A stretch of DNA of 64,000 bases from an uncultured SAR116 cluster alpha proteobacterium. GTDB lineage: Bacteria > Pseudomonadota > Alphaproteobacteria > Puniceispirillales > Puniceispirillaceae. Where the stretch lies: assembly GCA_902622515.1 (NCBI GenBank), contig CACNQE010000001.1:124001-188000 (forward strand), in the 5' to 3' direction. Under the pieces are notes generated by a model. It searched no databases. It was not told where the DNA came from and saw only the letters and a list, made by a program, of their open reading frames with translations. This document shows, in pieces, positions 35,546-45,808 of the stretch (position 1 is its first letter; every line of letters starts with the position of its first letter). The position numbers and the translations under genes are program-made.

Positions 35546-37071
35546 TGAAAACCATTAGATTAATACTAGGAGACCAGTTAAATTTCGGGATCTCTTCTTT
35601 ATCAGACATTAATCCTAACCAGGATTTAATTTTAATGGCTGAACTTAATGAAGAGGCAACTTACGTAAAACATCATAAAAAGAAAATTGCATTTATCTTT
35701 TCTGCAATGCGCCATTTTGCCGAAAAATGTAGACAAAAAGGATGGAATGTCTGCTACATAAAATATGATAACCCTGATAATAAAGGTAACTTTATAAAAC
35801 AAATACAATATGCTATCACTAAATTTTCATGTGATAATTTATGTATGACTGAGGCCGGAGAATATAGGTTACGTCAGGAATTTGAGCAACTACATAAAAA
35901 AATTCTAATCCCATTCGAGATACGAAAGGATACAAGATTTTTCGCAACAGAAGAAACATTCAAAAAATGGGCTAATGGCAGAACACAATTACGAATGGAA
36001 TATTTTTACCGTGAATTAAGGCGTGAATACAAAATTCTTATGAATGAAGATGGAACCCCTGTTGGAGGAAAATGGAATTATGATGCGGAAAACCGTGTAT
36101 CACCTGACCCCACTAAATACATACCTAACTTTACCCAAATGGAGCCTGACTCAGTAACAAAAGATGTTATTGAATTGGTAAATAAATCATTTTCTGATCA
36201 TTTTGGTAGTTTAGAAACATTTCACTTTGCTGTTACCCGGGAAGAAGCATTAATTATTCTTGAGAAATTTATTAATGAACGTTTACAGGATTTTGGCCCT
36301 TTCCAAGATGCCATGCTAACAGATGAGCCTTGGATGTATCACTCTCACATCGGGTTGTATTTAAATATTGGCTTATTAAACCCAAAAGAGGTTGTTTCAC
36401 TTGCAGAGCAGGCATTTTTTGAAAAGAATCTTCCTTTAAATTCAGTTGAAGGGTTTATCCGACAGATATTAGGATGGCGAGAATATGTGCGTGGTTTATA
36501 TTGGTACAAAATGCCTGAATATTCACAAATGAATTATTTAAATCTTAACAGAACTCTTCCTGAATTTTACTGGAGTGCGGATACCAAATTATTCTGTTTA
36601 TCTCAATCAGTTGCTCAAACATTTGAACATGCTTATGCGCATCATATACAGCGGTTAATGGTATTAGGAAACTATGCTCTGCTTACCGGTGTGTCCCCAA
36701 CTGAATTAAATTACTGGTTTTTGAGTGTTTATGCTGATGCTTACGAATGGGTTGAACTTCCTAATGTTAGCGGAATGGTGTTATTTGCTGATGGTGGTAT
36801 TTTAGCAAGCAAACCATACGTTTCTGGTGGTGCTTATATAGATAGAATGTCAAATTATTGTAGCTCTTGCCAATTTAATGTAAAGAAAAGAACAGGCGAA
36901 GATGCATGTCCTTTTAATTATTTATACTGGAATTTTTTAATTACACATGAGGATAGATTCAAAAAGAATCCTCGGATGAGCATGATGTATCGGACCTTAT
37001 CAAAAATGACAGATGAAAATAAAATGCAAATCAAGAAGGATGCAAGGATTTGGCTAAATTCTGAGGGTTAA
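35545..37071 (+). CDS. Fe-S bacterial cryptochrome/photolyase (PhrB/CryB type)
   Basis: 508-aa member of the iron-sulfur bacterial cryptochrome and (6-4) photolyase family. It begins IRLILGDQLNFGISSL, the family start. Four cysteines at 351 (LFC), 439 and 442 (YCSSC) and 455 (DACPF) match the [4Fe-4S] ligand spacing of the characterised Agrobacterium PhrB. IRQILGWREYVRGLYW and VELPNVSGMVLFADGG are flavin-domain blocks. Probably repairs (6-4) photoproducts or acts as a blue-light sensor; the coupling to a class I photolyase favours repair. One-base overlap with phrB. Confidence 0.93.
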   Translation: MKTIRLILGDQLNFGISSLSDINPNQDLILMAELNEEATYVKHHKKKIAFIFSAMRHFAEKCRQKGWNVCYIKYDNPDNKGNFIKQIQYAITKFSCDNLCMTEAGEYRLRQEFEQLHKKILIPFEIRKDTRFFATEETFKKWANGRTQLRMEYFYRELRREYKILMNEDGTPVGGKWNYDAENRVSPDPTKYIPNFTQMEPDSVTKDVIELVNKSFSDHFGSLETFHFAVTREEALIILEKFINERLQDFGPFQDAMLTDEPWMYHSHIGLYLNIGLLNPKEVVSLAEQAFFEKNLPLNSVEGFIRQILGWREYVRGLYWYKMPEYSQMNYLNLNRTLPEFYWSADTKLFCLSQSVAQTFEHAYAHHIQRLMVLGNYALLTGVSPTELNYWFLSVYADAYEWVELPNVSGMVLFADGGILASKPYVSGGAYIDRMSNYCSSCQFNVKKRTGEDACPFNYLYWNFLITHEDRFKKNPRMSMMYRTLSKMTDENKMQIKKDARIWLNSEG

Positions 37072-37107
37072 TTCCTAATATCTAAAAAAAATACACAACA
37101 CAAATAT

Positions 37108-37761
37108 TTAAAATACCATATCTTGGCCAGTTTTTTTCCATATTGGTATTTTTTTCATAGTCTGCATAAATAGTTTAGATTCCAAAAATTCAGATAACCT
37201 TTTATGCAGATTAGGAAGGTTACAGCTATCAAACCATGCTGGGTCTGCAATTCTAAACTGGCGAACAAAAGGTAGCGAGATATAGTCGAAAATACCTATA
37301 TCACTTCCTGATAAATGCGCTGACTTTGAAAGCTTATTTTCAAGTTTCTCTATCCATAACATAGCCAAGTTTCGGTGCATAATCTTATCTTGTGGCTCAT
37401 AACGAGAAGAATATTTATACCTATCTAAATGGTTCTTAAATTCATTATCCAAACTATTCAAGAAATGCTGGCTTGCAGCTTTATCCTCCAACCATGCCCT
37501 CTTCAAATTGTAAGGATCATTGCAAGATAATGCCCATAAAATAATATCCATTGATTGCTCGATAACCTGATTTGGTAATACAAGAACAGGCACTGTAGCT
37601 TTAGGTGAAATAGCAATCAAACAATCCGGCTTATCACGCAACTCAACCTCACGCAAAAGCACATTAATATTACATTTTTTTATAATAAGACGCGCTCGCA
37701 TTGCAAAAGGACATCGTCTAAAAGAATATAAAATAGGTTTTTTTTGTTCCAAGTTACTCAT
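37108..37761 (-). CDS. Glutathione S-transferase N-terminal domain protein
   Basis: 217-aa GST/glutaredoxin-like protein. The N-terminal thioredoxin fold has LYSFRRCPFAMRARLII with an active-site Cys in CPFAMR, cis-Pro in ATVPVLVLP, and VIEQSMDIILWAL for glutathione contact. The helical C-terminal half is less typical. The start overlaps the 3' end of the HugZ-like gene by 8 bases, so the two are co-translated. Function unknown; a redox role toward its neighbour is possible. Confidence 0.8.
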   Translation of the reverse strand: MSNLEQKKPILYSFRRCPFAMRARLIIKKCNINVLLREVELRDKPDCLIAISPKATVPVLVLPNQVIEQSMDIILWALSCNDPYNLKRAWLEDKAASQHFLNSLDNEFKNHLDRYKYSSRYEPQDKIMHRNLAMLWIEKLENKLSKSAHLSGSDIGIFDYISLPFVRQFRIADPAWFDSCNLPNLHKRLSEFLESKLFMQTMKKIPIWKKTGQDMVF

Positions 37762-38266
37762 TTGATAACGGTTTTTCAGATAGTTTTAAATCAACTCCCG
37801 ATACATCATAAGCCGACCCAAATCCTGTGACAATTACGCCAACTAAGGGCTTTATAGCAAACAAGTGAAAATCTGAAAACTCTCTAATTACATTCATTAC
37901 ATTGCCATGACGTTCTGCAATTTTTTTACATATAATTTCGAATTCCCTTTCATCTCTGTGTATCTCTATTGTTTCCGCTGTAAACTTAAGGCGAATACGG
38001 GCCCAAATATTTTGCGCGAATACTTCATCTTCAACTACACTATATAAAATTGGGTTTTTACTTAAAATTGATCGAACATGTCCACCAAGTTCGCTCACGT
38101 AAATATAAAATATACCCTTTTCTCTTATAAAGGGCGCCACACCCCATTCAATGTCTGCTGATTTAGTGTTACCAGTGGAAATATGAAGTGTTTTTGCTTG
38201 TTCGAGCAGTTTATCCCTCTTGGAAACTGCCAGATGATATGCTTTTTCTTGATTTTCTAGAGCCAA
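37754..38266 (-). CDS. HugZ-like pyridoxamine 5'-phosphate oxidase-fold protein
   Basis: 170-aa split-barrel protein of the flavin-nucleotide/heme utilisation (HugZ-type) group. PFIREKGIFYIYVSELGGHVRSI matches the barrel start of the family and the end VTGFGSAYDVSG matches the HugZ signature GFGxAY. Heme-degrading members use His residues near the C-terminus that are not evident here, so heme oxygenase activity is uncertain. First of a two-gene minus-strand unit with the GST-like gene. Confidence 0.72.
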   Translation of the reverse strand: MALENQEKAYHLAVSKRDKLLEQAKTLHISTGNTKSADIEWGVAPFIREKGIFYIYVSELGGHVRSILSKNPILYSVVEDEVFAQNIWARIRLKFTAETIEIHRDEREFEIICKKIAERHGNVMNVIREFSDFHLFAIKPLVGVIVTGFGSAYDVSGVDLKLSEKPLSNE

Positions 38267-38355
38267 ATCTCAAATACCTTCATAAATACAAATGGGCTTG
38301 GTCATTAAAATTGTATATTTGTTTTAGCATTAAAACTAACATAGTCTAAAAAGTA

Positions 38356-38361
38356 TATAAT
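38356..38361 (+). promoter_or_regulatory. Candidate -10 element of the FrnE-like gene
   Basis: A perfect TATAAT lies 18 bases before the start codon, in the 113-bp gap between divergent genes, with AGGAAA between it and the ATG. The -35 region at the right spacing is poor. Confidence 0.35.
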
Positions 38362-38379
38362 ATAACTGTAGGAAACTTT

Positions 38380-39003
38380 ATGAAACGCAAAAAACTTAGA
38401 ATTGAAATTTTCGCGGATATAATTTGCCCATGGTGTTATATTGGAAAAAAGCGCTTAGAAAAAGCGCTTCAAGATCGTCCACAAATTGAGGTCGAATTAA
38501 CATGGAGAGGATTTTTATTAAATCCTTCAATACCTCAATCTGGAATTGATAGAAAGCAATACCTCTTATCAAAATTTGGACATGCCGCCTCCTCTGTATA
38601 TAGCAGAATAGAGCAAGCTGGAAAACAGACTGGCATTAATTTCAATTTTGATGCTATCAAAAGAACACCAGATTCTAGGTCTATTCACGAGCTTATAATT
38701 GCAACCGATTTTAACGGCTACCAACTTAGCGAATTATTTTATAAAGCTTATTTTATTGATGGGAAAGACATTAGTGACAAAAACATACAAAATGATATCC
38801 TTAAAGCATTTGACGCTAAATTGCACCCCACACAAGAAAAAATTATGGATGCTAAAGAAACACTCAAATCTGATTTAATTGAAGCAAAAGAAATAGGAAT
38901 TGATGGCGTTCCATTTTTTATTTTTAATAGTCAATTATCTCTTGCTGGCGCTCACCCTGAGCATATATTACTTACAACGATAGATGCTGCATTATCGGGC
39001 TAA
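38380..39003 (+). CDS. DsbA family oxidoreductase, FrnE-like
   Basis: 207-aa thioredoxin-fold protein. The active site is ADIICPWCYIGKKRLEKAL (CPWC), the FrnE / 2-hydroxychromene-2-carboxylate isomerase-like subgroup, with a large helical insert and the cis-Pro segment GIDGVPFFIFN. No signal peptide, so it acts in the cytoplasm. Disulfide exchange under oxidative stress is the usual proposal. AGGAAA precedes the ATG. The 3' end overlaps the convergent mfd gene by 4 bases. Confidence 0.9.
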   Translation: MKRKKLRIEIFADIICPWCYIGKKRLEKALQDRPQIEVELTWRGFLLNPSIPQSGIDRKQYLLSKFGHAASSVYSRIEQAGKQTGINFNFDAIKRTPDSRSIHELIIATDFNGYQLSELFYKAYFIDGKDISDKNIQNDILKAFDAKLHPTQEKIMDAKETLKSDLIEAKEIGIDGVPFFIFNSQLSLAGAHPEHILLTTIDAALSG

Positions 39004-42000
39004 TCTAATAACTCTTTTATCTCTAATAATTTTGCTTTTAAATGATATGCACGCTTTGAAATATTAGATAGATCTTGTTTGATTACTAACTTATGATCCG
39101 GACGTAATTGAATATTATTTTTTTCTAATCCTATCCAAGTTATAAGTTTCTCCGGTTTAGGAAATTGGTTATTCCGGAATTGAATCGAAAACCCTTTACT
39201 TCCAGCATCAATTTTTTCTATGTTAATGAATTTAGATATTTGTTTAAGTTCAACAATTTGTAATAAGTTTTTAACTTTTTCTGGTATTGGACCAAATCTA
39301 TCGATAAGTTCCACTTTAATATCTTGAAGAGTTTCTTGGTCATATATGGATGCTATTTTTCGATATAATGACAATCTAACTGTTAAGTCTTCTATATAAC
39401 TCTCAGGTATCAAGACATCTGTTCCAATACTTATTACAGGGGACCAACTTTCTTCCTGTAGTTCTTCCAACGCATTCAAATTGTCAGAACTCGATTTCGA
39501 TAATGCAACCGCCTGTCTGAGCATATCCTGATATAATTCAACACCCACCTCTTTAACATGTCCTGACTGCTCATCACCAAGGAGATTTCCAGCACCCCGT
39601 ATATCCATATCATAGGAAGCCAATGAAAATCCTGCGCCAAGTTTATCGAGTGTTTGCATAACTTCTAATCTACGTTTTGCCTGATTGGTAAGTTTCATTG
39701 TTGGGTCTGTAGTTAAATAGGCGTAGGCTCTTTGTTTCCCTCGCCCTACTCTTCCTCGTAATTGATATAATTGCGAAAGTCCAAACATATCAGCTCTGTG
39801 AATAATCATTGTATTAGCCGTCGATATATCGATTCCAGACTCTACTATGTGGGTTGACAATAAAATATCAGCCTTTGAGTCTGCAAAGTCGGTCATCACT
39901 TTATCTAATTCAAGTGGATTCATTTTTCCATGCGCTGATAAAATAGAGGCTTCAGGCACCAGATTTGTAATCCGATCATAAAGCTTTTGCATATCCTTAA
40001 TTCGAGCGCATACAAAAAAAACCTGACCACCTCTAGTTTTCTCACGCATTATCGCTTCCCTAAGGATAATAGAATCCCATGGGCCAACAAACGTTCTTAT
40101 AGCAAGCCTATCTACTGGTGGAGTAGCGATTAGAGACATTTCTCTAACACCAGATAATGCCATTTGTAGTGTGCGAGGGATGGGAGTTGCAGAAAGCGCC
40201 AGAACATGGATATTACCTCGCATTTTTTTAAGTTGCTCTTTTTGCGCAACACCAAAATGCTGTTCTTCATCTATAATAAGAAGACCCAGATTATTAAAAC
40301 TCATTGTTTTTGATAACAATGAATGAGTTCCTATAATCAATTGGCAAGTGCCATCAGCTACATTTTCTTTTATCTCTGCCGCTTTTTTTCTTGGAGTCAT
40401 TCTTGAAATTACGTCTATTTGGATGGGAAACTCCTTAAAACGCTCTCTAAATAATTTATCATGCTGCCTTGCTAACAGTGTGGTAGGTGTAATGATTGCT
40501 ACCTGATAGCCACACATACAGGCGATAAATGCTGCTCTTAAAGCTACTTCAGTCTTTCCGAACCCAACATCTCCGCAAATTAGCCTATCAGTAGGCTTTC
40601 CTGAAGCAAGGTCATCAATTACATCATTAATAGCATCAAGTTGATCATCCGTTTCAGCAAATTGGAAACGAGCACAAAATTCATCAAATATACCAGCGGG
40701 TGCTTCCAATTTCTCTGCTTTACTAATTTGTCTTTTTGCAGCAATCTTAATCAATTCATCAGCCATTTCCTTAATTCTGCCTTTAATTCTGGCTTTTTTT
40801 GCTTGCCAAGCAGCACCCCCCAACCTGTCAAGAGCAGCATCACTTGCCTGTTGTCCATATTTTGAGAGTAAGTCAATATTCTCAACTGGTATGTATAATC
40901 TATCTCCTCCAGCATAAATTAAGCGCAAACAATCGTGTTCTCCTCCTCCACTTTCCACGGTCTCAAGCCCATCATATCGACCAATCCCATGTTCTATATG
41001 AACAACCAAGTCGTCTGTCTGTAAGGAAGAAACTTCACGTAAAAATTCATCAGAGCGCTTTCTTCTACCTGCGGGTCTATTTTGACGGCTTCCAAATATA
41101 TCCTGTTCCGTCAATACCCAGATTTTAGGTAACATAAATCCATTTGAAATTGGCCATACAGCAGAATAAACCTGCCCTACAACTGGAACAACACCTGTAC
41201 CCATTGGGATAATTGAAATCGACAAATTTGGGGATATAAGTTCTATCATTTTGGAGACAGCCCCTTTACTTGCAGCAACCAAAATTACATACCGATTTTT
41301 AATTTCCTTCTTTATCATTTGTGCTGCTGATTGAGAGGGGCTAAAATAGTTGTCTTGTGTAGCACTAAATACAGGACTTATTTCTCCACTTAACGTAAAA
41401 TTATTATCATTTTCACTTATTTTTTTAGGTGAGGAAAAAGGCGATAATATTATAGAGGATTTTTTTTCAAACAGAGCTTTAAGTTCTTTTTGGGTAAGAT
41501 ACATTTGTTCTGGTGGAACAGGTCTATATTCAATTGAATCTTTATCCATTGCAGAAAGCCTAGATTGATAAAAATCTTCAATTAAATCGCATCTATTCAA
41601 TGCATTAATTTCAAAATCGAAGGTTGCAACTATAACTCCATCTGGGATCCATTCTGTTATTACTTTAAGTTCGGAATGGAGCAAACTCATCCAATGCTCT
41701 ATCCCTACAGGCGTTTTTCCGGCTGATACTTCTTCATATATTTGGTCTCTCGCAGCATGGGCGCCGAATAATTTAATATAATTTTTTCTAAAATTTGTTA
41801 TACATTCATGTGAGAGACGGTACTCTGCAACAGGATTTAACTGAATCTGTTCAACCTCACTCAACCCTAATTGTGATGATTGGTCAAAATAACGTATTTT
41901 TTCAATCTCTTCTCCAAAAAAATCTAGCCTATAGGGGTAAAATGAAGGATTAGAAAAAATATCAACAATGTCCCCTCTGATAGCGTATTCACCATATTCT

Positions 42001-42440
42001 CGAACGGTGTTTGTTCTATTAAATCCAGAATCTTCTAAAAAGGAAGTAATTTGACCCAAATTATATTCATGTCCTTTCTTAAGCAAAAGACTAGCATTTG
42101 AAAAGAATGATTTTGGTGGTATTTTTTGTAAAAAACTATTAATAGTCAATAAGATAACAACTTTTTTTTCACTTAAATTCCTGGATGCGAGTTTGCTAAG
42201 GGTTGAAATCCGCTCACCTGTTATATCACCATGTGGAGAAAGCCTATCATAAGGAACACAGTCCCAAGCGGGCAAACTATATACCTCTGCATTAGGTTCA
42301 AATAAAAGTAATCCGCTGGCTACCTGCTTTAATTCAACATCATTACGCGACAGATAAATAATAGGTTTACCGATTACAGAGTATTTTGCCAGGTAGTAAC
42401 TTTGTGCGCCTTCGACACACCCAAAAATATTCTGCTGCAT
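39000..42440 (-). CDS. mfd: Transcription-repair coupling factor Mfd
   Basis: 1146-aa DNA translocase that removes stalled RNA polymerase and recruits UvrA. The N-terminal UvrB-like domains (LPAWDCVPYDRLSPH) are followed by the RNAP-interaction domain (DLVVHIEHGIGRYDGL), helicase motif I GDVGFGKTEVALRAAF, DEEQHFGV, the RecG-like motif RGRVGRGKQRAYAYLT and the C-terminal TRCF domain. Full length. Part of the alphaproteobacterial mfd-sdhE / recG neighbourhood. Confidence 0.97.
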   Translation of the reverse strand: MQQNIFGCVEGAQSYYLAKYSVIGKPIIYLSRNDVELKQVASGLLLFEPNAEVYSLPAWDCVPYDRLSPHGDITGERISTLSKLASRNLSEKKVVILLTINSFLQKIPPKSFFSNASLLLKKGHEYNLGQITSFLEDSGFNRTNTVREYGEYAIRGDIVDIFSNPSFYPYRLDFFGEEIEKIRYFDQSSQLGLSEVEQIQLNPVAEYRLSHECITNFRKNYIKLFGAHAARDQIYEEVSAGKTPVGIEHWMSLLHSELKVITEWIPDGVIVATFDFEINALNRCDLIEDFYQSRLSAMDKDSIEYRPVPPEQMYLTQKELKALFEKKSSIILSPFSSPKKISENDNNFTLSGEISPVFSATQDNYFSPSQSAAQMIKKEIKNRYVILVAASKGAVSKMIELISPNLSISIIPMGTGVVPVVGQVYSAVWPISNGFMLPKIWVLTEQDIFGSRQNRPAGRRKRSDEFLREVSSLQTDDLVVHIEHGIGRYDGLETVESGGGEHDCLRLIYAGGDRLYIPVENIDLLSKYGQQASDAALDRLGGAAWQAKKARIKGRIKEMADELIKIAAKRQISKAEKLEAPAGIFDEFCARFQFAETDDQLDAINDVIDDLASGKPTDRLICGDVGFGKTEVALRAAFIACMCGYQVAIITPTTLLARQHDKLFRERFKEFPIQIDVISRMTPRKKAAEIKENVADGTCQLIIGTHSLLSKTMSFNNLGLLIIDEEQHFGVAQKEQLKKMRGNIHVLALSATPIPRTLQMALSGVREMSLIATPPVDRLAIRTFVGPWDSIILREAIMREKTRGGQVFFVCARIKDMQKLYDRITNLVPEASILSAHGKMNPLELDKVMTDFADSKADILLSTHIVESGIDISTANTMIIHRADMFGLSQLYQLRGRVGRGKQRAYAYLTTDPTMKLTNQAKRRLEVMQTLDKLGAGFSLASYDMDIRGAGNLLGDEQSGHVKEVGVELYQDMLRQAVALSKSSSDNLNALEELQEESWSPVISIGTDVLIPESYIEDLTVRLSLYRKIASIYDQETLQDIKVELIDRFGPIPEKVKNLLQIVELKQISKFINIEKIDAGSKGFSIQFRNNQFPKPEKLITWIGLEKNNIQLRPDHKLVIKQDLSNISKRAYHLKAKLLEIKELLD

Positions 42441-42458
42441 TTGTATTTATAATTTCTA

Positions 42459-42719
42459 TTATAGTTTTGTACTAAAATTTTTAATAAGTGAGAAAACCGT
42501 TCCATTTAAATTAACAGGAATTTGTAAATCCCCTCTAACCCATGCAAGAATATTCTGGTCTCCCTGTGCTAATAATGCCTCGTAATCGTCTAGTTGCTCG
42601 TCTTTCAATTTCATCAAATATCTATTCGCGAATTGTCCTAATAACAAATCAGTTTCCCGCATGCCAGTATAGCTTGACTGATAAATTAGTCTCCGTATTC
42701 GTTCCTCTCTAGTTTCCAT
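42459..42719 (-). CDS. sdhE: FAD assembly factor SdhE
   Basis: 86-aa YgfY/SDHAF2 family protein (DUF339) that promotes covalent flavinylation of succinate dehydrogenase. The diagnostic segment is YTGMRETDLLLGQFANRYL, where the usual RGxxE reads TGMRE; most of the motif including Glu is kept. The C-terminal DYEALLAQGDQNILAWVRG is typical. 18 bases before mfd and divergent from recG. Confidence 0.9.
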   Translation of the reverse strand: METREERIRRLIYQSSYTGMRETDLLLGQFANRYLMKLKDEQLDDYEALLAQGDQNILAWVRGDLQIPVNLNGTVFSLIKNFSTKL

Positions 42720-42836
42720 TATTTTAAACTATCATCATATAATATAAACTTCACACTTATAGTAACATAGTGCCAATTGGACATGTACCAATTTTTGTGA
42801 GATCATTATTTTAAAATTACAAATTTGAATAGGCAA

Positions 42837-44945
42837 ATGACAATACTTAAATTTTATCGACCCGAAATTTTATTTCCCTGTTTTGCACAATTAATAAGCT
42901 TATCTGGTATAGGCCCCAGAACCGCCGCTATTATGGAAAAACGAATAGGGAAATACGTTATAGATTTGGCATTTTATTTTCCTATATCTATAATAAATCG
43001 GTGCGCATCTCCAGACATAAGTGAGATAATTGAGGGGCAAATCGCTACCCTTTCTCTGAATATTTTATCAGTAAATATTCCACCTGGGCGCCAAACACGC
43101 CCCGCTAGAATAATTGCTGAAAATGAAACTGGGAAAATTGAAATTGTTTATTTTAGAGCAAAATCCGAATATTTGAAATCCCTTTATAAAGTCGGTGAAC
43201 GCATTACTATTAGTGGAAAAGTTGACATTTTTAACCAAAAAAAACAAATCACACACCCAGATTATGTAGTTTCTTTTGACAAAAAAGATACAATCCCAGA
43301 AATAGAACCCATCTATCCCTTATCCGCTGGCCTTAAACAGAATATACTAAGGAAATCATCTTTAAGTATACTCTCAAAAATACCTCAGCTTCCAGAATGG
43401 ATTGACGAAAGGCTTATAAACTCAAAAAATTGGCCAGATTTCAAAACTGCCTTAACTAAAAGTCATATACCAGAATCTGAAGCTGATTTAGATTTGAGTA
43501 GCAAACACAGATCTAGACTAGCATTTGACGAATTATTTGCAAATCAACTTGCTCTTTGTCTAATAAGAAAACAACAAACAAATACTGTGCTAATAAATCC
43601 CATCGTTGGCGATGAAAATGTTATTAATAAATTTATATCCTCACTACCCTTTCAAATTACAACAGCACAAAAACGTGTGATTGAAGAAATTTCAGAGGAT
43701 CAGAAAAGTTCCTCTCGAATGCTAAGGCTACTCCAAGGTGATGTTGGTTCTGGTAAAACACTTGTAGCACTAATTGCGCTCTTGCGTGCTGTTACATCAG
43801 GAAAACAGGCAGCCTTGCTCGCACCTACTGAACTATTAAGCAAACAGCATTTTCAAAATATATCCCACCTATTGAAATGTCTTGATATTCAACCTGCTCT
43901 GCTAATTGGCAGCATGTCTCAAAAACAAAAAAGAGAAGTTCATGAAGGTCTTAAATCAGGTAAAATATTACTTGTAATCGGGACACATGCTCTGCTTACC
44001 CAGGAAATAGAATTTATTAATTTAGGGCTAGCTGTGGTTGATGAGCAGCATCGTTTTGGAGTAAAACAACGTCTTGTACTTGGTGAAAAAAATAGCGGCT
44101 GCGACGTGTTAATTATGACAGCCACACCAATTCCGCGCACGTTAGCAATGACAGCCTATGGGGACCTAAAAATATCTCAACTTGTTGAGAAACCAACTGG
44201 CAGAAGAGATATAAAGACAGCTTCGCTGCAATTAGACAAGATTGATGACGTCGTAAACAGACTATCGAAAGCAATCCAAAATGGAAATCGAGCTTACTGG
44301 ATATGCCCATTGGTTGAAGAAAGCGATAAAATAGATATATCAGCGGCCGAAGAAAGAAATAAATTTTTGGAAAAAGTACTACCCGAAGCAAATCCTGTAT
44401 TAGCCCATGGTAAAATGAAAGCAAAAGAACGCGATGCGGCAATGCAAAAGTTTGAAACTGGTGAAAGCCAGCTATTGGTTGCTACGACGGTCGTCGAGGT
44501 AGGTGTTGATATTCCAGAGGCATCGATAATTATAATTGAACATGCGGAAAGGTTTGGATTAGCTCAGCTTCATCAATTGAGAGGACGTGTTGGGAGGAGT
44601 AATATTCAATCTTCATGTTTATTACTTTATCAGTCTCCTCTTTCTATTACTGCTAAATCACGTCTAGATATTATGAAAAAAACAAATGATGGTTTCTTGA
44701 TCGCGGATGAAGATTTACGACTTCGAGGACCCGGAGAGATATTAGGGCAAAGACAATCTGGTGCTCCGGAATTCAAGCTTGCAAATCTTTCCGTTCATTC
44801 TGACTTACTTGAAATTGCTAGAAAGCAAGCTTTGTCGTTAATCAATGAGGATCCAATGCTTAAATCCAAAAAAGGCATTGCGTGCCGTAATCTGATCGGA
44901 CTATTTGAACAAGACAGGGCTATTCGTTATCTATATTCTGGCTAA
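42837..44945 (+). CDS. recG: ATP-dependent DNA helicase RecG
   Basis: 702-aa fork-reversal helicase. The N-terminal wedge/OB domain (LSGIGPRTAAIMEKRIG, ERITISGKVDIF) is followed by motif I GDVGSGKTLVALIALL, DEQH box VVDEQHRFGVKQR, TATPIPRTLAMT and the shared RecG/Mfd block LHQLRGRVGRS. Start chosen as ATG 42837; a TTG at 42825 is in frame but has no ribosome site. Divergent from sdhE-mfd. Confidence 0.96.
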   Translation: MTILKFYRPEILFPCFAQLISLSGIGPRTAAIMEKRIGKYVIDLAFYFPISIINRCASPDISEIIEGQIATLSLNILSVNIPPGRQTRPARIIAENETGKIEIVYFRAKSEYLKSLYKVGERITISGKVDIFNQKKQITHPDYVVSFDKKDTIPEIEPIYPLSAGLKQNILRKSSLSILSKIPQLPEWIDERLINSKNWPDFKTALTKSHIPESEADLDLSSKHRSRLAFDELFANQLALCLIRKQQTNTVLINPIVGDENVINKFISSLPFQITTAQKRVIEEISEDQKSSSRMLRLLQGDVGSGKTLVALIALLRAVTSGKQAALLAPTELLSKQHFQNISHLLKCLDIQPALLIGSMSQKQKREVHEGLKSGKILLVIGTHALLTQEIEFINLGLAVVDEQHRFGVKQRLVLGEKNSGCDVLIMTATPIPRTLAMTAYGDLKISQLVEKPTGRRDIKTASLQLDKIDDVVNRLSKAIQNGNRAYWICPLVEESDKIDISAAEERNKFLEKVLPEANPVLAHGKMKAKERDAAMQKFETGESQLLVATTVVEVGVDIPEASIIIIEHAERFGLAQLHQLRGRVGRSNIQSSCLLLYQSPLSITAKSRLDIMKKTNDGFLIADEDLRLRGPGEILGQRQSGAPEFKLANLSVHSDLLEIARKQALSLINEDPMLKSKKGIACRNLIGLFEQDRAIRYLYSG

Positions 44946-44974
44946 ATAAATAGAAAATTATTCTTGCTTATTTT

Positions 44975-45691
44975 TTATTTACTTTTGTTTCTTATCTGTT
45001 TTTTCTGATTTCTCTTTTTGCTAATAGAAGGTGTTACAATACCCGCAGAAACCACCAATTTTATAGCATCTTCAACCGCCATATCCAAATATACTAATTC
45101 ATCTTTTGGACACAATAGTAGAAAACCAGAGGTAGGATTTGGTGTCGTTGGCACAAATACATTTACTATTTCTTTTTCAATTTTTTCTTTAATTTCTCCT
45201 CTTGCAACGCCAGTGACAAAACCGATTACATAAGTCCCTTTCCTTGGATATTCTAGAACAACAGCTTCTCTAAATGCGTCCGATTGACTAGCTACAACAG
45301 TCTCTAAAATTTGTTTTGAGCTTCCATAAATAGTGCGCACAACTGGCATACTATTCATTACACGTTCACCCAGGTGGACAATCCATCTACCTAAAAACCC
45401 TGTCGTTAATGCGCCTATAAATGTAATAAACACAAACCCAATGATTATTCCATAACCTGGCACAATTCCAAATCCCGGAACCCAACTTGTGATAAAAACC
45501 ACGAGTTCTTTTGGCAGAAGATTTACAACCTGAGTATCAATTAAATCTATTGCTATCCAGGTAATATAGGTTGTCAAGAATACAGGAGCAGAGAGTAAAA
45601 TTCCTGCTAGAAACCACCTTCTTATATTTCCCAGAAATGTTTTATTATGGATCGCATTTTCAGTTTGAACTTCAGAAGGGCTATCTGCCAT
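44975..45691 (-). CDS. DUF502 family membrane protein
   Basis: 238-aa protein with two transmembrane helices (residues ~28-50 and ~75-97), followed by a cytoplasmic/periplasmic beta-rich domain. The GRWIVHLGERVMNSMPVVRTIYG and VNVFVPTTPNPTSGFLL blocks are the DUF502 signatures. The tail is Lys/Gln-rich. TGGAGTG precedes the ATG. Conserved next to recG in alphaproteobacteria; function unknown. Confidence 0.88.
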   Translation of the reverse strand: MADSPSEVQTENAIHNKTFLGNIRRWFLAGILLSAPVFLTTYITWIAIDLIDTQVVNLLPKELVVFITSWVPGFGIVPGYGIIIGFVFITFIGALTTGFLGRWIVHLGERVMNSMPVVRTIYGSSKQILETVVASQSDAFREAVVLEYPRKGTYVIGFVTGVARGEIKEKIEKEIVNVFVPTTPNPTSGFLLLCPKDELVYLDMAVEDAIKLVVSAGIVTPSISKKRNQKKQIRNKSK

Positions 45692-45808
45692 AAAATCACT
45701 CCAGTAACTATATTTTTTTTCATTATAGGAATTTTTACATTTAAAAAATAGATTATTTTATCTTTTTATTTAAGCTAAAAACATCCCCTTTAAAAATAGA
45801 GCAAAAAA

